A DNA stretch of 64,000 nt from Variovorax sp. S12S4 (GCF_023195515.1 NZ_JALPKR020000002.1:1403001-1467000); one strand, 5' to 3'; counted from the stretch's first letter, positions 49,646 through 58,324 are shown. A program made the numbers and translations. The notes: generated from the sequence alone by a model not told the origin.

Positions 49646-50029
49646 CTACTTTGCAGCGGCGGGCGCCTTGACGGCAAGCGGCGTGGCGTACGGCTCGATG
49701 CGCAGCAGGTCGTTCTTGAAGACGGCCACCTGGCGCAGCGGCGCCTGCACCAGCGCACCTGCGGCATCTTTCTGCGATGCGTATTGCCAAAGCGTGAGCT
49801 GCCCCTTGGCCGCCAGCAGCTCGGCCAGGCGCTGCACGCCGGGGCCGGCCCCGGTGCCGAGCTGCGCCGCCTCCACCCCGACGATGATCTCGTCTTTCGG
49901 CGAGACCAGCTTGAAGAGCTGGATCGGCGCCGGCGCTTGGGCGCGGGCGGGCCGCACGGCGGCTGCCAAGGGCAGAAGCGCCAGGGCGGAAAGGCCGCTC
50001 AGCGCGCGGCGGCGGTAGGAATTGTTCAT
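49646..50029 (-). CDS. Hypothetical secreted protein
   Basis: A 127-residue protein starting MNNSYRRRALSGLSALALLP, a signal peptide with a basic cluster before the hydrophobic core, cleaved near RPARA. The mature part has no motif I recognise; it contains KLVSPKDEIIVGVEAAQLG and an Ala/Lys-rich C-terminus. It converges on tgt with a 33-bp gap and is divergent from the SDR at 50156. Confidence 0.6.
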   Translation of the reverse strand: MNNSYRRRALSGLSALALLPLAAAVRPARAQAPAPIQLFKLVSPKDEIIVGVEAAQLGTGAGPGVQRLAELLAAKGQLTLWQYASQKDAAGALVQAPLRQVAVFKNDLLRIEPYATPLAVKAPAAAK

Positions 50030-50155
50030 GGGCGACAAGCCTACCCACGCAGGCGCCCGCTGCCCACATGCCGGAAGCCATACGCCACGTACACCGGAGG
50101 TACGCAGGACTAAACCGGGTTCGCCTGCAGACGTACATCCGCTACGCTAAACGCC

Positions 50156-50944
50156 ATGACCACCGCTTCTTCATCACCACCTACCGCATACACCGCCCGC
50201 TACCCCTCGCTGGCCGGCCGCACCGTGTTCATCTCCGGCGGCGCCACCGGCATCGGCGAAGCGCTGGTGCGGGCCTTCCACAACCAAGGCGCGAAGGTCG
50301 GCTTCTGCGACCTCGATGCTGCGGCGGGCCGTGCGCTCGCGGGCCAGCTCCAGGACGGCAACCCGGTGCTGTTCTGCGAATGCGACGTAACCGACACCGC
50401 GGCCCTCAGCGCCGCCATTGCCGCGGTGCGCGCACAGTTCGGCCCCATCGGCGTTTTGCTGAACAACGCGGCCAACGACCGCCGCCATGAAATGGCCGAC
50501 GTGACCAGCGAAGATTTCGATCGGCTCGTGGCCGTCAACTTCAAGCACCAGTTCTTCGCCGCGCAGGCGGTTGCGGACGACATGCGCGCGCTGAGCGGCG
50601 GCTCGATCATCAACTTCGGCTCGATCAGCTGGATGATCAAGGGCCGGGGCTACCCCGTGTACCAGGCCTGCAAGGCGGCCGCGCGCGGGCTCACGCGGTC
50701 GCTGGCGCGAGACCTGGGCAAGGAGAACATTCGCGTCAATTCGATCGTGCCGGGCTGGGTCATGACCGAGCGGCAGATCAAGCTGTGGGTCAAGCCCGAG
50801 TCCGGCGCCGAGATCGATGCCGCGCAGTGCCTGCCAGGCCGCGTGATGGCCGAAGACATTGCCGCCATGGCCCTGTTCCTGGCCGCCGACGACTCAAGGA
50901 TGTGCACCGCGCAGGATTTCGTGGTGGACGCCGGGTGGACCTAA
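50156..50944 (+). CDS. SDR-family sugar dehydrogenase resembling Caulobacter D-xylose 1-dehydrogenase (XylB)
   Basis: 262 residues: nucleotide motif GGATGIG (28-34), NNAANDRRHEMADVT, catalytic S158, Y169 and K173 (SISWMI ... YQACK) and a C-terminus VVDAGWT. The blocks NNAxNDxRH, INFGSISW and AAQCLxGR are shared with the NAD-dependent xylose dehydrogenase of Caulobacter, which makes xylonolactone. Specific activity on D-xylose or L-arabinose is inferred. The xylose-type transporter is 40 kb away in this window. A terminator follows. Confidence 0.85.
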   Translation: MTTASSSPPTAYTARYPSLAGRTVFISGGATGIGEALVRAFHNQGAKVGFCDLDAAAGRALAGQLQDGNPVLFCECDVTDTAALSAAIAAVRAQFGPIGVLLNNAANDRRHEMADVTSEDFDRLVAVNFKHQFFAAQAVADDMRALSGGSIINFGSISWMIKGRGYPVYQACKAAARGLTRSLARDLGKENIRVNSIVPGWVMTERQIKLWVKPESGAEIDAAQCLPGRVMAEDIAAMALFLAADDSRMCTAQDFVVDAGWT

Positions 50945-50968
50945 GCCCTGTTGCTGATTTTTCAACGC

Positions 50969-50993
50969 AAAAGCCCGGCATGCCGGGCTTTTT
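50969..50993. terminator. Bidirectional terminator between SDR and DUF3597 genes
   Basis: AAAAGCCCGGC-AT-GCCGGGCTTTTT: a perfect stem with A-run and T-run, serving both converging genes. Confidence 0.9.
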
Positions 50994-51012
50994 GCTGGGT
51001 TGACGACGATGC

Positions 51013-51393
51013 TCAGTCGCGCAGTTCGGCCGGCACCTTGCCGCCGTTGGCAGCCAGCTTGGTCATGACCTGGCGGTGCAGCCAGATGTTCATCTTCGCG
51101 CTGTCGCTGGTGTCCGCGCCGTAGCTGAGCTCGGCCGCGAGCTGCTTGCGCGCGTCGAGGCTGCTGTCCAGGCCCAGCAGCTTCATCAGGTCGACGATGG
51201 AAGTGCGCCAGTTCAGGCTGCTTGCGCCGGGCATGCCGTCGAGCAGTGCCTCGACGTCGACCACGGTGATGGCCGCCGGCGGTGCCGCCGCAGCGGGTGC
51301 GCCGGCGGGCGCCGGTGCTGCCGGAGCAGCAGGGGCGGTGGCGGCGTTCGCGGACGGGAAAATCTTGGAAAGAATGCTGCCGAAAATGCTCAT
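51013..51393 (-). CDS. DUF3597 domain-containing protein
   Basis: 126 residues. Start MSIFGSILSKIFPSANA, an Ala/Pro-rich linker (about 20-42), then the DUF3597 domain (VDVEALLDGMPGASSLNWRT, SIVDLMKLLGLDSSLDARK). The family is cytoplasmic, LysM-neighbour-like in some species and of unknown function. Two of the known features, the low-complexity linker and the compact C-terminal domain, are clear. Confidence 0.82.
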   Translation of the reverse strand: MSIFGSILSKIFPSANAATAPAAPAAPAPAGAPAAAAPPAAITVVDVEALLDGMPGASSLNWRTSIVDLMKLLGLDSSLDARKQLAAELSYGADTSDSAKMNIWLHRQVMTKLAANGGKVPAELRD

Positions 51394-51483
51394 GCGTGTG
51401 CTCCGTCAATGTTGAGAACTGAAAACTTGCGGCAACAGTTGTGTCGCCGCCGGACGTTGTAGCACGGCCCTGCGGCGCCCCCG

Positions 51484-52593
51484 CTACACGGCGGGCCGAA
51501 CCGCCGCGCCGGATGTGAACGAATCCGCAGACTCCGCGGCCGATGCGAGCGGCACCTGCGGCGCAGCGGACGTGCCGCAGGCGTGGCAGAACTTCGAGAA
51601 CGCGCTCTTGCGGGTGTCGCACTGGCCGCAGTGGTCGAACAAGCCGATGCCGCAATGCGGGCAGAAGTCGATCTCGTTGTTCTTCAGGTCCACCGGCCGC
51701 TCGCAGCCGGGGCACACGTTCTTGCCGAGCCGCGTGAGCGCGGTGTCGTAGCTGAGCTCTTCGCGCCGCACCTGGTCGGGCTGCTGCTCGGCCAGCTTCT
51801 GGCGGGCAAGGTAGCGGTTCAGCGCGACGATGGCGTAGCGCCCCACGAGCACCGTGACCAGTATGCCCACCACGTAGCGCACGTAGCCGCCGTAGCTCGG
51901 CATGTAGGGCACCAGCTCGACGAAGAAAGCGAACAGCGCAAAGAAGATGAAGCCCCAGACAAAGGGCCAATAAGTGCCCTTGCGCTTCTTCACGAACAGC
52001 CAGCCTGCCACCGCCAGCAGCGGCAGCGTGAGCGCAAGCCGGTAGCCGAACACGCGCAATTCGACGCGGCGGTACTCGGCGTCCAGCTTGTCCTGTGCGT
52101 CGCGCTCCAGCACCGCCAGCGATTCGCGCGCACGCTGCTCGCCCTGCCGCGCATCGACCACGATCTGGTGCTGCGCATCCACCTTGCGCTGCACGGCGTC
52201 TTCCTTGTTCTTGAGCGCGTCGAGCGCCTTGGTGCGCGCGATGAGCTCCGTGTCCTGGTCGGGCTGCGCGGTGGCGCGCCGCGTGGCAATCCAATTGCCG
52301 AAGGTCTCGCGGGCGTTGGCGCTCGCCTGCTGCGCGGCACTGAGCTGCAGGCTGATCTGCTCGAGCTCCCGCGACGCGGCCAGTTCGGTCTTTTCCGCTG
52401 CCTTGATGGTCTCGCGCAGCGGCGCTGCCGCGGCGCGGTCGATGAAGTCGTCGAGTTCGAGCGCCCGCTCGACCCGCGGCAGATCGCCCACCACAGTACC
52501 GCCGAGCCCGATCAGGAAACTCGCGAACACCAGGGCCACCAGCCACAGGCCGCGGCGAAACCACTTCTCGGACAGACGCAATGACTTGCTCAT
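51484..52593 (-). CDS. Membrane protein with coiled coil and C-terminal zinc ribbons
   Basis: 369 residues starting MSKSLRLSEKWFRRGLWLVA. One N-terminal transmembrane helix, a long probable coiled coil (about 45-180, Ala/Glu/Arg/Lys-rich), three hydrophobic helices (about 190-275), then cysteine pairs CPGC, CPHC, CGQC and CHAC that form two zinc ribbons at the C-terminus. I do not recognise a named family with certainty; proteins like this are annotated as zinc-ribbon or serine endopeptidase-like. The topology puts the zinc ribbons probably in the cytoplasm. Confidence 0.75.
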   Translation of the reverse strand: MSKSLRLSEKWFRRGLWLVALVFASFLIGLGGTVVGDLPRVERALELDDFIDRAAAAPLRETIKAAEKTELAASRELEQISLQLSAAQQASANARETFGNWIATRRATAQPDQDTELIARTKALDALKNKEDAVQRKVDAQHQIVVDARQGEQRARESLAVLERDAQDKLDAEYRRVELRVFGYRLALTLPLLAVAGWLFVKKRKGTYWPFVWGFIFFALFAFFVELVPYMPSYGGYVRYVVGILVTVLVGRYAIVALNRYLARQKLAEQQPDQVRREELSYDTALTRLGKNVCPGCERPVDLKNNEIDFCPHCGIGLFDHCGQCDTRKSAFSKFCHACGTSAAPQVPLASAAESADSFTSGAAVRPAV

Positions 52594-52643
52594 TTGTCTT
52601 TTTCCTCTTTTTTTCTTCTGAAGCGCGCACGCTCCCGTTGCAA

Positions 52644-53447
52644 CTACAGCTTGAAAGCCACCGGCGCCGCGCCGAGCCCCGCGCGCGGCAGCCATGCAAA
52701 CACCGAATCGACCGTGACCGTTTCGATGCGGTCCGAGAACCGCTTGTCGTTCGGGTGATCGTCGAAGGCCACATTGGCCGACCCCACTCGGCCGCCCAGA
52801 CGAGTGAGCGGGCCGAGCCGCAGTGTCGTCGGTTCGTAGCCCTTGAACTGCATCCACGCCTGCGCCTGCCCGCGGCTGCCGATGGTGGCCGGCTCCATGG
52901 CCGCGGCCAGCGTCTCGACGGCCCACTGGTTCGATTGCTGGTACTTCTGCCCCCACACGTAGCTCACGATGCTGTAGGGCGCCACGTTCAGCCGCACGAT
53001 GCGGGGCGGCGGCTCTTGCAGTGCGGCCAGCAGCTGGGCCTGCACCTGCGGCGTGGGCACCACCCAGGCCGCCTCATAGCGCCAGAGGTCGTCCAGAAAG
53101 AACTCGCCGAGCCCCTGCCGGTACACCGCGGCCACGGCCGTGCCGCATTGGTTGAGCTTGTGCACCACGCGCCACGGGCCTTGCTCGGTCTTGTAGGCGA
53201 TGCCCAGGTGCGAATAGCGCAGGCCGTACTTGCTCAGGTCTTGTCCGGCGCGGGCCAGCAGCACGACGCGGGCGCCGCTTGCATCCAGCTGCTGCGACGT
53301 GCGCTCGGCCAACTGCATGCCCTTGACAATCAACTCTGCCGTCGGCTTGGCCTGCTCGCAGGAGCGGCCGGCCTGCGCTTGCAGCGGCAGCGCCGTTGCA
53401 AGCGCCAGGAGCGCCGGAAATAGCGCCTGGACGAGTGCGCGCTTCAC
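52644..53447 (-). CDS. DUF2145 family secreted protein
   Basis: 267 residues; signal peptide MKRALVQALFPALLALATAL ending near LQAQA. The body has RYSHLGIAYKTEQGPWRVVH, LNQCGT and NVAPYSIVSYVWGQKYQQSN, the pattern of DUF2145 proteins. The HLG..W..H arrangement and a conserved Cys resemble NlpC/P60-like hydrolase folds, but that is speculation. Its start overlaps the upstream gene's stop by 4 bp. Confidence 0.8.
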   Translation of the reverse strand: MKRALVQALFPALLALATALPLQAQAGRSCEQAKPTAELIVKGMQLAERTSQQLDASGARVVLLARAGQDLSKYGLRYSHLGIAYKTEQGPWRVVHKLNQCGTAVAAVYRQGLGEFFLDDLWRYEAAWVVPTPQVQAQLLAALQEPPPRIVRLNVAPYSIVSYVWGQKYQQSNQWAVETLAAAMEPATIGSRGQAQAWMQFKGYEPTTLRLGPLTRLGGRVGSANVAFDDHPNDKRFSDRIETVTVDSVFAWLPRAGLGAAPVAFKL

Positions 53448-53911
53448 GACAGCCTCTCGTTGTGCAACAGCGCGCGGCCGATGGCATTGGGCACAAAGGC
53501 CAGCACGTCGCCCGCGGCGGACAGCACGATGCCGGTGCCGATCACGCTGACAAGCACGCCCGTGCCGACCGAGGCGGATACGCCGTTGGCGGCGCGGCCC
53601 ATGACCTTGACGCTGGCGCGTGCGCCGTCCGAAGCGCGCTCCAGCACGTAGACGGTACCGTCGGCCGAAGCCTCGACCGCCACCACGGTGAGCACCGAGC
53701 CGCCCACCGAAAGCGCGGCAGGCACCGCGACCACTGCCGTAGCCGAAGCCCCGACGGCGGATGCAGCCCCCGCCACCGAGGCCACCGGTAGCAGCGAGAG
53801 GGCGGCCGAAGCCTCGGAAGCGTGGTTCTGAGCTTGGACGTGAAGGGGAAGCGCAGCACCTGCGAACGCGGTGCAGGCAGCGACCAGAAGAGCGGCAATC
53901 GACTTTTTCAT
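53444..53911 (-). CDS. Hypothetical Ala/Val/Ser-rich secreted protein
   Basis: 155 residues with a clear signal peptide (MKKSIAALLVAACTAFAGAA). The mature part is dominated by Ala, Val, Ser and Gly with two long apolar stretches (ATAVVAVPAALSVGGSVLTV, VSVIGTGIVLSAAGDVLAFV), so it may sit in or on a membrane. No known family is recognised. It overlaps the DUF2145 gene by 4 bp, implying coupled translation and a shared task. Confidence 0.65.
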   Translation of the reverse strand: MKKSIAALLVAACTAFAGAALPLHVQAQNHASEASAALSLLPVASVAGAASAVGASATAVVAVPAALSVGGSVLTVVAVEASADGTVYVLERASDGARASVKVMGRAANGVSASVGTGVLVSVIGTGIVLSAAGDVLAFVPNAIGRALLHNERLS

Positions 53912-53964
53912 GACGGTCTTTCGTTGGTTGAGATGTGGGTCAAAACAAAGCGAAGAAGCAGCGC

Positions 53965-54468
53965 TCATTCGGCCGAGCCGGCGGCAGCGGCTTCCTGGCG
54001 GGCGGCACGGCGGCCTTGCAGGCGCGCTTCGACAAGATCGGCTTCGTGGCGGTCGCGCAGCGTCTTCGCCAGCGTGAAGGCCGAGCTGATCAGGAACAGC
54101 CAGCTCACACCCAGGAAGGCCTTGTAGGCATCGTTGATCTCCATGCGGATCAAGCCCCAGCCGGTCAGGCCCATGGCGGTGAAGAAGCTGCCCCAGACCA
54201 CCAGGCGCCACATCGGCACGTCGCGGCCTGCGGTGCCACCGGCGTCCGCGTGCTGGTTCTCGCGGATGAACTTGGCCAGCATGAAGGCGGTGCTCAGGCA
54301 GAACACATAGCCCATCACCATGAACGCGCGGTCCAGCGCCTCGCCCGGCAGCCAGCTCAAGCCGGTGGCACACAGGAACACGGCAATGGCGAAAGAAGCC
54401 CAGACCTGAAGCTGCCAGGCCCGCGTATCGCGTTGGATCGAAACGGTGGTGGAAGGGAAGGGTTGCAT
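53965..54468 (-). CDS. YiaA/YiaB-family inner-membrane protein
   Basis: 167 residues, four hydrophobic helices arranged as two YiaAB two-helix repeats (VWASFAIAVFLCATGLSWLP, YVFCLSTAFMLAKF; VVWGSFFTAMGLTGWGLIRM, WLFLISSAFTLAKTLRDR). A charged cytoplasmic C-terminal tail follows. Function of the family is unknown. ATG 54468 is chosen as the first Met before the conserved region. About 100 bp upstream is the 54565-54583 palindrome shared with the XRE gene. Confidence 0.82.
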   Translation of the reverse strand: MQPFPSTTVSIQRDTRAWQLQVWASFAIAVFLCATGLSWLPGEALDRAFMVMGYVFCLSTAFMLAKFIRENQHADAGGTAGRDVPMWRLVVWGSFFTAMGLTGWGLIRMEINDAYKAFLGVSWLFLISSAFTLAKTLRDRHEADLVEARLQGRRAARQEAAAAGSAE

Positions 54469-54564
54469 GAATGCCTCGCGGCGTAGTGAAGGTGGGCGAA
54501 TGATGGTTCGCCCCCGCGCCGCGAGGATCAAATGCTTCGACCAGTTCTGGTTTGAGCCGCTATC

Positions 54565-54583
54565 GGTATCCCGTCAAGATACT
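54565..54583. promoter_or_regulatory. GGTATC-N7-GATACT operator candidate upstream of the YiaA-like gene
   Basis: A near-perfect inverted repeat identical in arms and spacing (one arm base differs) to the one next to the XRE gene at 57548-57566. It lies about 100 bp upstream of the YiaA-like gene. The rest of 54469-54623 shows nothing else I can support. Confidence 0.5.
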
Positions 54584-54623
54584 TTCCGGCGCCTTGCGCG
54601 CCGGCGAGCCGTGCCTCTGCGCG

Positions 54624-56576
54624 TCAGGCTGCCAGCAACCCGCTCACGCGCTGCTGCAGCGCCTCGGGCTGCACTTCGACCGGCGGCACCGCATGGCCGA
54701 CGTTCAGCCCCACGCGGCTGAAGAAACCGCGGCGGAACGGCTTGGCCATGGCCACGTTCTGTCCGCCGCGCAACTCGATGCGGCTGAAGTACGAGCCCCA
54801 GAGGTTGGTCAGCGCCATGGGGATCACCGGCGGCTCGATGCCTTCGGCGCGCGCGCTTTCGATGATCTTCATCACGCCGCCCTTGAACGGCTGCAGTTGG
54901 CCGTCGCGGGTGATGGCGCCCTCGGGAAAGATCGCCAGCAGGTCACCCTCGCGCAGCACCTGCAACGCGCGGGCAAAGGCGGCTTCGTAGGCGGCGGGAT
55001 CTTCCTTCTGCGGCGCGATCGGAATGGCCTTGGCCAGCTTGAACAGCCAGCCGAGCACCGGCACCTTGAAGATCCGGTGGTCCATGATGAAACGGATGGG
55101 CCGTGGGCTCGCCGCCATCAGCAGGATGGCGTCGATGAAGCTCACGTGGTTGCACACCAGCACCGCCGCGCCTTCGGTGGGAATGTGCTCGTCGCCCTTG
55201 ATCTCGAAGCGATAGACGAAGTGCGACAGCATCCACGCAATGAAGCGCAGCAGGTACTCCGGCACCAGCATGAAGATGTAGAACGCCACCACCGCGTTGG
55301 CAATGCCGGTGAACAGGAAGATCTGTGGAATGGTGAAGCCGGCGCCGAGCAATGCGCCCGCGAGCACCGAGCTGCCGATCATGAACAGCGCGTTGAGGAT
55401 GTTGTTGGCCGCAATGATCCGTGCGCGGTGCGTGGGCTGGCTGCGCAGCTGGATCAGCGCATACATCGGCACGCTGTAAAGCCCCGCGAAGAGCGACAGC
55501 AGCGCCAGGTCGGCCATCACGCGCCAGTGCGCGGCCTGGCCCATGAAGGCGCCCAGCCCCATGCCGGAGGAAGGCGGCAGCGCGCGCGATGCAAAGTACA
55601 GGTCGATGGCGAACACGCTCATGCCGATGGCGCCCAGCGGCACCAGGCCGATTTCCACCTGCCGGCGGCTCAGCGTTTCGCACAGCAGCGAACCCACGCC
55701 GATGCCCACCGAGAACACCACCAGCAGCAGCGAGGCCACCTGCTCGTCGCCATGCAGCACTTCCTTCGCAAAGCTGGGAAACTGGCTCAGAAAGACGGCG
55801 CCGAAGAACCACATCCACGAAATGCCCAGCAGCGAGCGGAACACCACGATGTTGCCGTGCGCGAGCTTGAGGTTGCGCCAGGTCTCGCTGAACGGGTTCC
55901 AGTTGATCACCAGCCCCGGGTCGGTGGCCGGTGCCTGCGGAATGGCCTGCGCCACGCCGCGTCCGAGCAGTGCCAGCAACACGCAGGCCACCGCCACCGT
56001 GGTGTGGCCGATTTGCGGCAGCGCCACCAGCAGCCCGCCCGCCACCTGCCCGAGCAGGATGGCGACGAAAGTGCCCATCTCCACCATGCCGTTGCCGCCG
56101 GTGAGCTCGCGCGAGTCGAGCACCTGCGGCAGGTAGGCGAACTTGACCGGGCCGAACAGCGTGGAATGCAGGCCCATGAGGAATACGCAGCCCAGCAGCA
56201 CCACCGCATCGGCACGCATGAAGCCCCATGTCGCAATCAGCATGATCGCGATCTCGAAGTTCTTCACGAACCGGATGATCTTCGTCTTGTCGAACTTGTC
56301 GGTGAGCTGCCCCGCCGTGGCCGAGAACAGCAGAAACGGCAGGATGAACAGCGCACCGATCACCAGGCCCGCCATGGCCGGCGGCATCCAGCTCAGCTGG
56401 AGCTGGTAGGTCACCATGACGGTGAAGGCGAACTTGAAGAGGTTGTCGTTCGCCGCGCCCGCGAACTGCGTCCAGAAGAAAGGCGCGAAGCGCCGCTGCT
56501 TGAGAAGAGCGAACTGGTTGGCGTGGGCGTTCGCTTCGTGGGGCGCGGTAACGGCAGCAGCGGCGGGGTTTGTCAT
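54624..56576 (-). CDS. MFS transporter fused to 1-acylglycerol-phosphate acyltransferase (LplT-Aas-like)
   Basis: 650 residues. The N-terminal about 430 form a 12-helix major facilitator (FAGAANDNLFKFAF, LFGPVKFAYLPQVL) of the lysophospholipid-flippase LplT type. From about 440 is a PlsC-type acyltransferase with NHVSFID (about 474, HX4D) and FPEGAITRDG (about 548). The fusion would import lysophospholipid and re-acylate it, as LplT plus Aas do in E. coli, but lacks the AMP-binding acyl-ACP synthetase part of Aas. It is 14 bp downstream of the ceramidase-like gene on the same strand. Confidence 0.88.
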   Translation of the reverse strand: MTNPAAAAVTAPHEANAHANQFALLKQRRFAPFFWTQFAGAANDNLFKFAFTVMVTYQLQLSWMPPAMAGLVIGALFILPFLLFSATAGQLTDKFDKTKIIRFVKNFEIAIMLIATWGFMRADAVVLLGCVFLMGLHSTLFGPVKFAYLPQVLDSRELTGGNGMVEMGTFVAILLGQVAGGLLVALPQIGHTTVAVACVLLALLGRGVAQAIPQAPATDPGLVINWNPFSETWRNLKLAHGNIVVFRSLLGISWMWFFGAVFLSQFPSFAKEVLHGDEQVASLLLVVFSVGIGVGSLLCETLSRRQVEIGLVPLGAIGMSVFAIDLYFASRALPPSSGMGLGAFMGQAAHWRVMADLALLSLFAGLYSVPMYALIQLRSQPTHRARIIAANNILNALFMIGSSVLAGALLGAGFTIPQIFLFTGIANAVVAFYIFMLVPEYLLRFIAWMLSHFVYRFEIKGDEHIPTEGAAVLVCNHVSFIDAILLMAASPRPIRFIMDHRIFKVPVLGWLFKLAKAIPIAPQKEDPAAYEAAFARALQVLREGDLLAIFPEGAITRDGQLQPFKGGVMKIIESARAEGIEPPVIPMALTNLWGSYFSRIELRGGQNVAMAKPFRRGFFSRVGLNVGHAVPPVEVQPEALQQRVSGLLAA

Positions 56577-56590
56577 TCGAAGAATTCTCC

Positions 56591-57448
56591 TCAGGCCGTC
56601 AGTGCGGCTGCGTCGGGATTGTGCCGCAGCAACGTTGCCCGCCAGCCCATATCGAGCTTCCGGAGCGCCGCCAGGACCGGCAAGCCCGCGAGCGCCGCCA
56701 CCAGGTGCTTCAAGCTGTGGCCGGAGATCAGGTGCCCGGAGGCCTCGTAGATCTGGTGGTCCGCCAGCTCGAAGGCCTTGGCCACCACATAGAAGAAGAT
56801 CACCCAACCCAGCTTGAGGCCGACCGCGCCGCGCATCGGCGTGGCAAGCGCAAGCGTCAGCACCAGCGCCATGCCGCCGAACTGCACAAGGGCCCAGGGC
56901 AGGACATTGCCGGTCTCCTGGACCACCTCTGCCGCGAGCAACCCTGCCGTCAGCACGAACCAGGCCGCGGGCCAGCCGGCACGCTGGCTCACGCGTTCGC
57001 AGACCGCAATGCCGATCAGCCCCGCAAAGGCCACGGCCATGCCGGCGCGGTCGGCCGCGAGGCGGGGTGCGTCCGGCAGCAGGTGATAGAAGGCGGAGCC
57101 CGCCGCGGTGGCGATCAGGCCGGCGAAGAACAGCCAGGCGCAATCGAGCGTGTTGTCCGGCGGGTCGCTGGCCGGGGGTGCCAGGGGAAACTGGGCCAGC
57201 GCCTGCTGATGGGCCCGGTCGATGCGGTTGAGCCGGTACAGGCCCCAGCAGCCGATCAGCAGGAACGGCAGGTTGCTCAGCACGTCCATGGCATTGGGCA
57301 GGCCGTGCCAGGTGCGGTTGTCGGCAAACACCGAGGCAATTGCCACGTCGGCCGCGGGCAGCGCGGGGCCGAACAGAGCCACCAGCGCAAGCAGCGCAAA
57401 CGTGAAGAGCAGCGCGCGTTCGCGGCGGCTGAGAGTGGGCAGGAACAT
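56591..57448 (-). CDS. Ceramidase-like (alkaline ceramidase/CREST family) membrane protein
   Basis: 285 residues with about eight hydrophobic helices. Conserved positions of the CREST hydrolases are visible: LSNLPFLLIGCWGLY, GSAFYHLLPDAPRLAADRAG (Ser/His/Asp of the metal site) and SGHSLKHLVAALAGL (His pair). Related enzymes hydrolyse amide bonds in ceramides or other lipids. It forms a probable two-gene lipid unit with the MFS-acyltransferase gene and is divergent from an XRE regulator. Confidence 0.82.
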   Translation of the reverse strand: MFLPTLSRRERALLFTFALLALVALFGPALPAADVAIASVFADNRTWHGLPNAMDVLSNLPFLLIGCWGLYRLNRIDRAHQQALAQFPLAPPASDPPDNTLDCAWLFFAGLIATAAGSAFYHLLPDAPRLAADRAGMAVAFAGLIGIAVCERVSQRAGWPAAWFVLTAGLLAAEVVQETGNVLPWALVQFGGMALVLTLALATPMRGAVGLKLGWVIFFYVVAKAFELADHQIYEASGHLISGHSLKHLVAALAGLPVLAALRKLDMGWRATLLRHNPDAAALTA

Positions 57449-57520
57449 GGCGGGCCTCGTTGGTTGGGTGGTACGAGCCGCGGAATTTAGTTGCCAGCCT
57501 CTCTGTAGGCATCGAGAATC

Positions 57521-57566
57521 GATACGAGGTATTAATTCACACCTTTCGGTATCCTTTTTCGATACC
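57521..57566. promoter_or_regulatory. GATAC-type operator cluster in the ceramidase/XRE divergent region
   Basis: Two inverted repeats: ATAC-GAG-GTAT (57522-57532) and the perfect GGTATC-N7-GATACC (57548-57566). They lie 23-70 bp ahead of the XRE gene and 73-118 bp from the ceramidase start. Probably bound by the XRE protein. Confidence 0.55.
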
Positions 57567-57589
57567 CCTCCCCGCACAAGCCACCTTTC

Positions 57590-58324
57590 ATGAGCACCAC
57601 CGTCGACCTCGTCCAAGCCCTCAAGAACGAACTCAAGAGCGCCCGCATGACCTACGCCGACCTGGCGCGGTCGCTCGACATGGCGGAATCCAGCGTCAAG
57701 CGCATGCTCGCCAAGAGCGACATGCCGCTGTCGCGCGTCGATGCGATCTGCCGCGCGCTCAAGATCGACTTTGCCGAGCTGGCGCGCCGCGTGGCCGACG
57801 CCCAGCCGCTGCTGAAGGAGCTCACGCAGGAGCAGGAAAGGGCGGTGGTCAAGGACAAGAAGCTGCTGCTGGTGGCCATCAGCGTGCTGAGCCAGTGGAC
57901 GCTGGAGCAGATCGTGGCCTCGTACCGGATCACCGAGGCGGAGTGCATCGGCTTCCTGGCGCAGCTGGACCGCATCGGCATCATCGAACTGCGGCCGCTC
58001 AACCGCTACCGGCTGAAGCTGGCCAAGACCTTCCGCTGGCGGCCGCACGGCCCGGTGATGGAGTTCTTTCGCGAGAACGTGGTGCTCGACTACTACCGCG
58101 GCGGTTTCGACGGCCCGGCCGAGGGGCTGCTGCTGGTGCACGGCTCCATCAGCCGGTCATTGGCACCGGCGTTTTTGGAGCGCCTGCAGCGCGTGGCGCA
58201 AGACTTTGCGCAGCAGCACCAGACGGACCAGAAGCTCTCGGCCAAGGACCGCGAGGGCTACACGCTGCTGCTGGGCATGCGGAATTGGGAGTTCGAAGCC
58301 TTTACCCGGCTCCGCCGCGCCTGA
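57590..58324 (+). CDS. XRE-family transcriptional regulator with C-terminal sensor-like domain
   Basis: 244 residues. HTH_XRE at about 15-70 (MTYADLARSLDMAESSVKRM, LSRVDAICRALKIDFAELA). The remaining 170 residues form a helical domain of unknown ligand, including FRWRPHGPVMEFFRENVVLD. ATG 57590 follows a region containing GATAC repeats that it probably binds. Divergent from the ceramidase-like gene and, by the shared palindrome, possibly controls the YiaA-like operon as well. Confidence 0.85.
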   Translation: MSTTVDLVQALKNELKSARMTYADLARSLDMAESSVKRMLAKSDMPLSRVDAICRALKIDFAELARRVADAQPLLKELTQEQERAVVKDKKLLLVAISVLSQWTLEQIVASYRITEAECIGFLAQLDRIGIIELRPLNRYRLKLAKTFRWRPHGPVMEFFRENVVLDYYRGGFDGPAEGLLLVHGSISRSLAPAFLERLQRVAQDFAQQHQTDQKLSAKDREGYTLLLGMRNWEFEAFTRLRRA

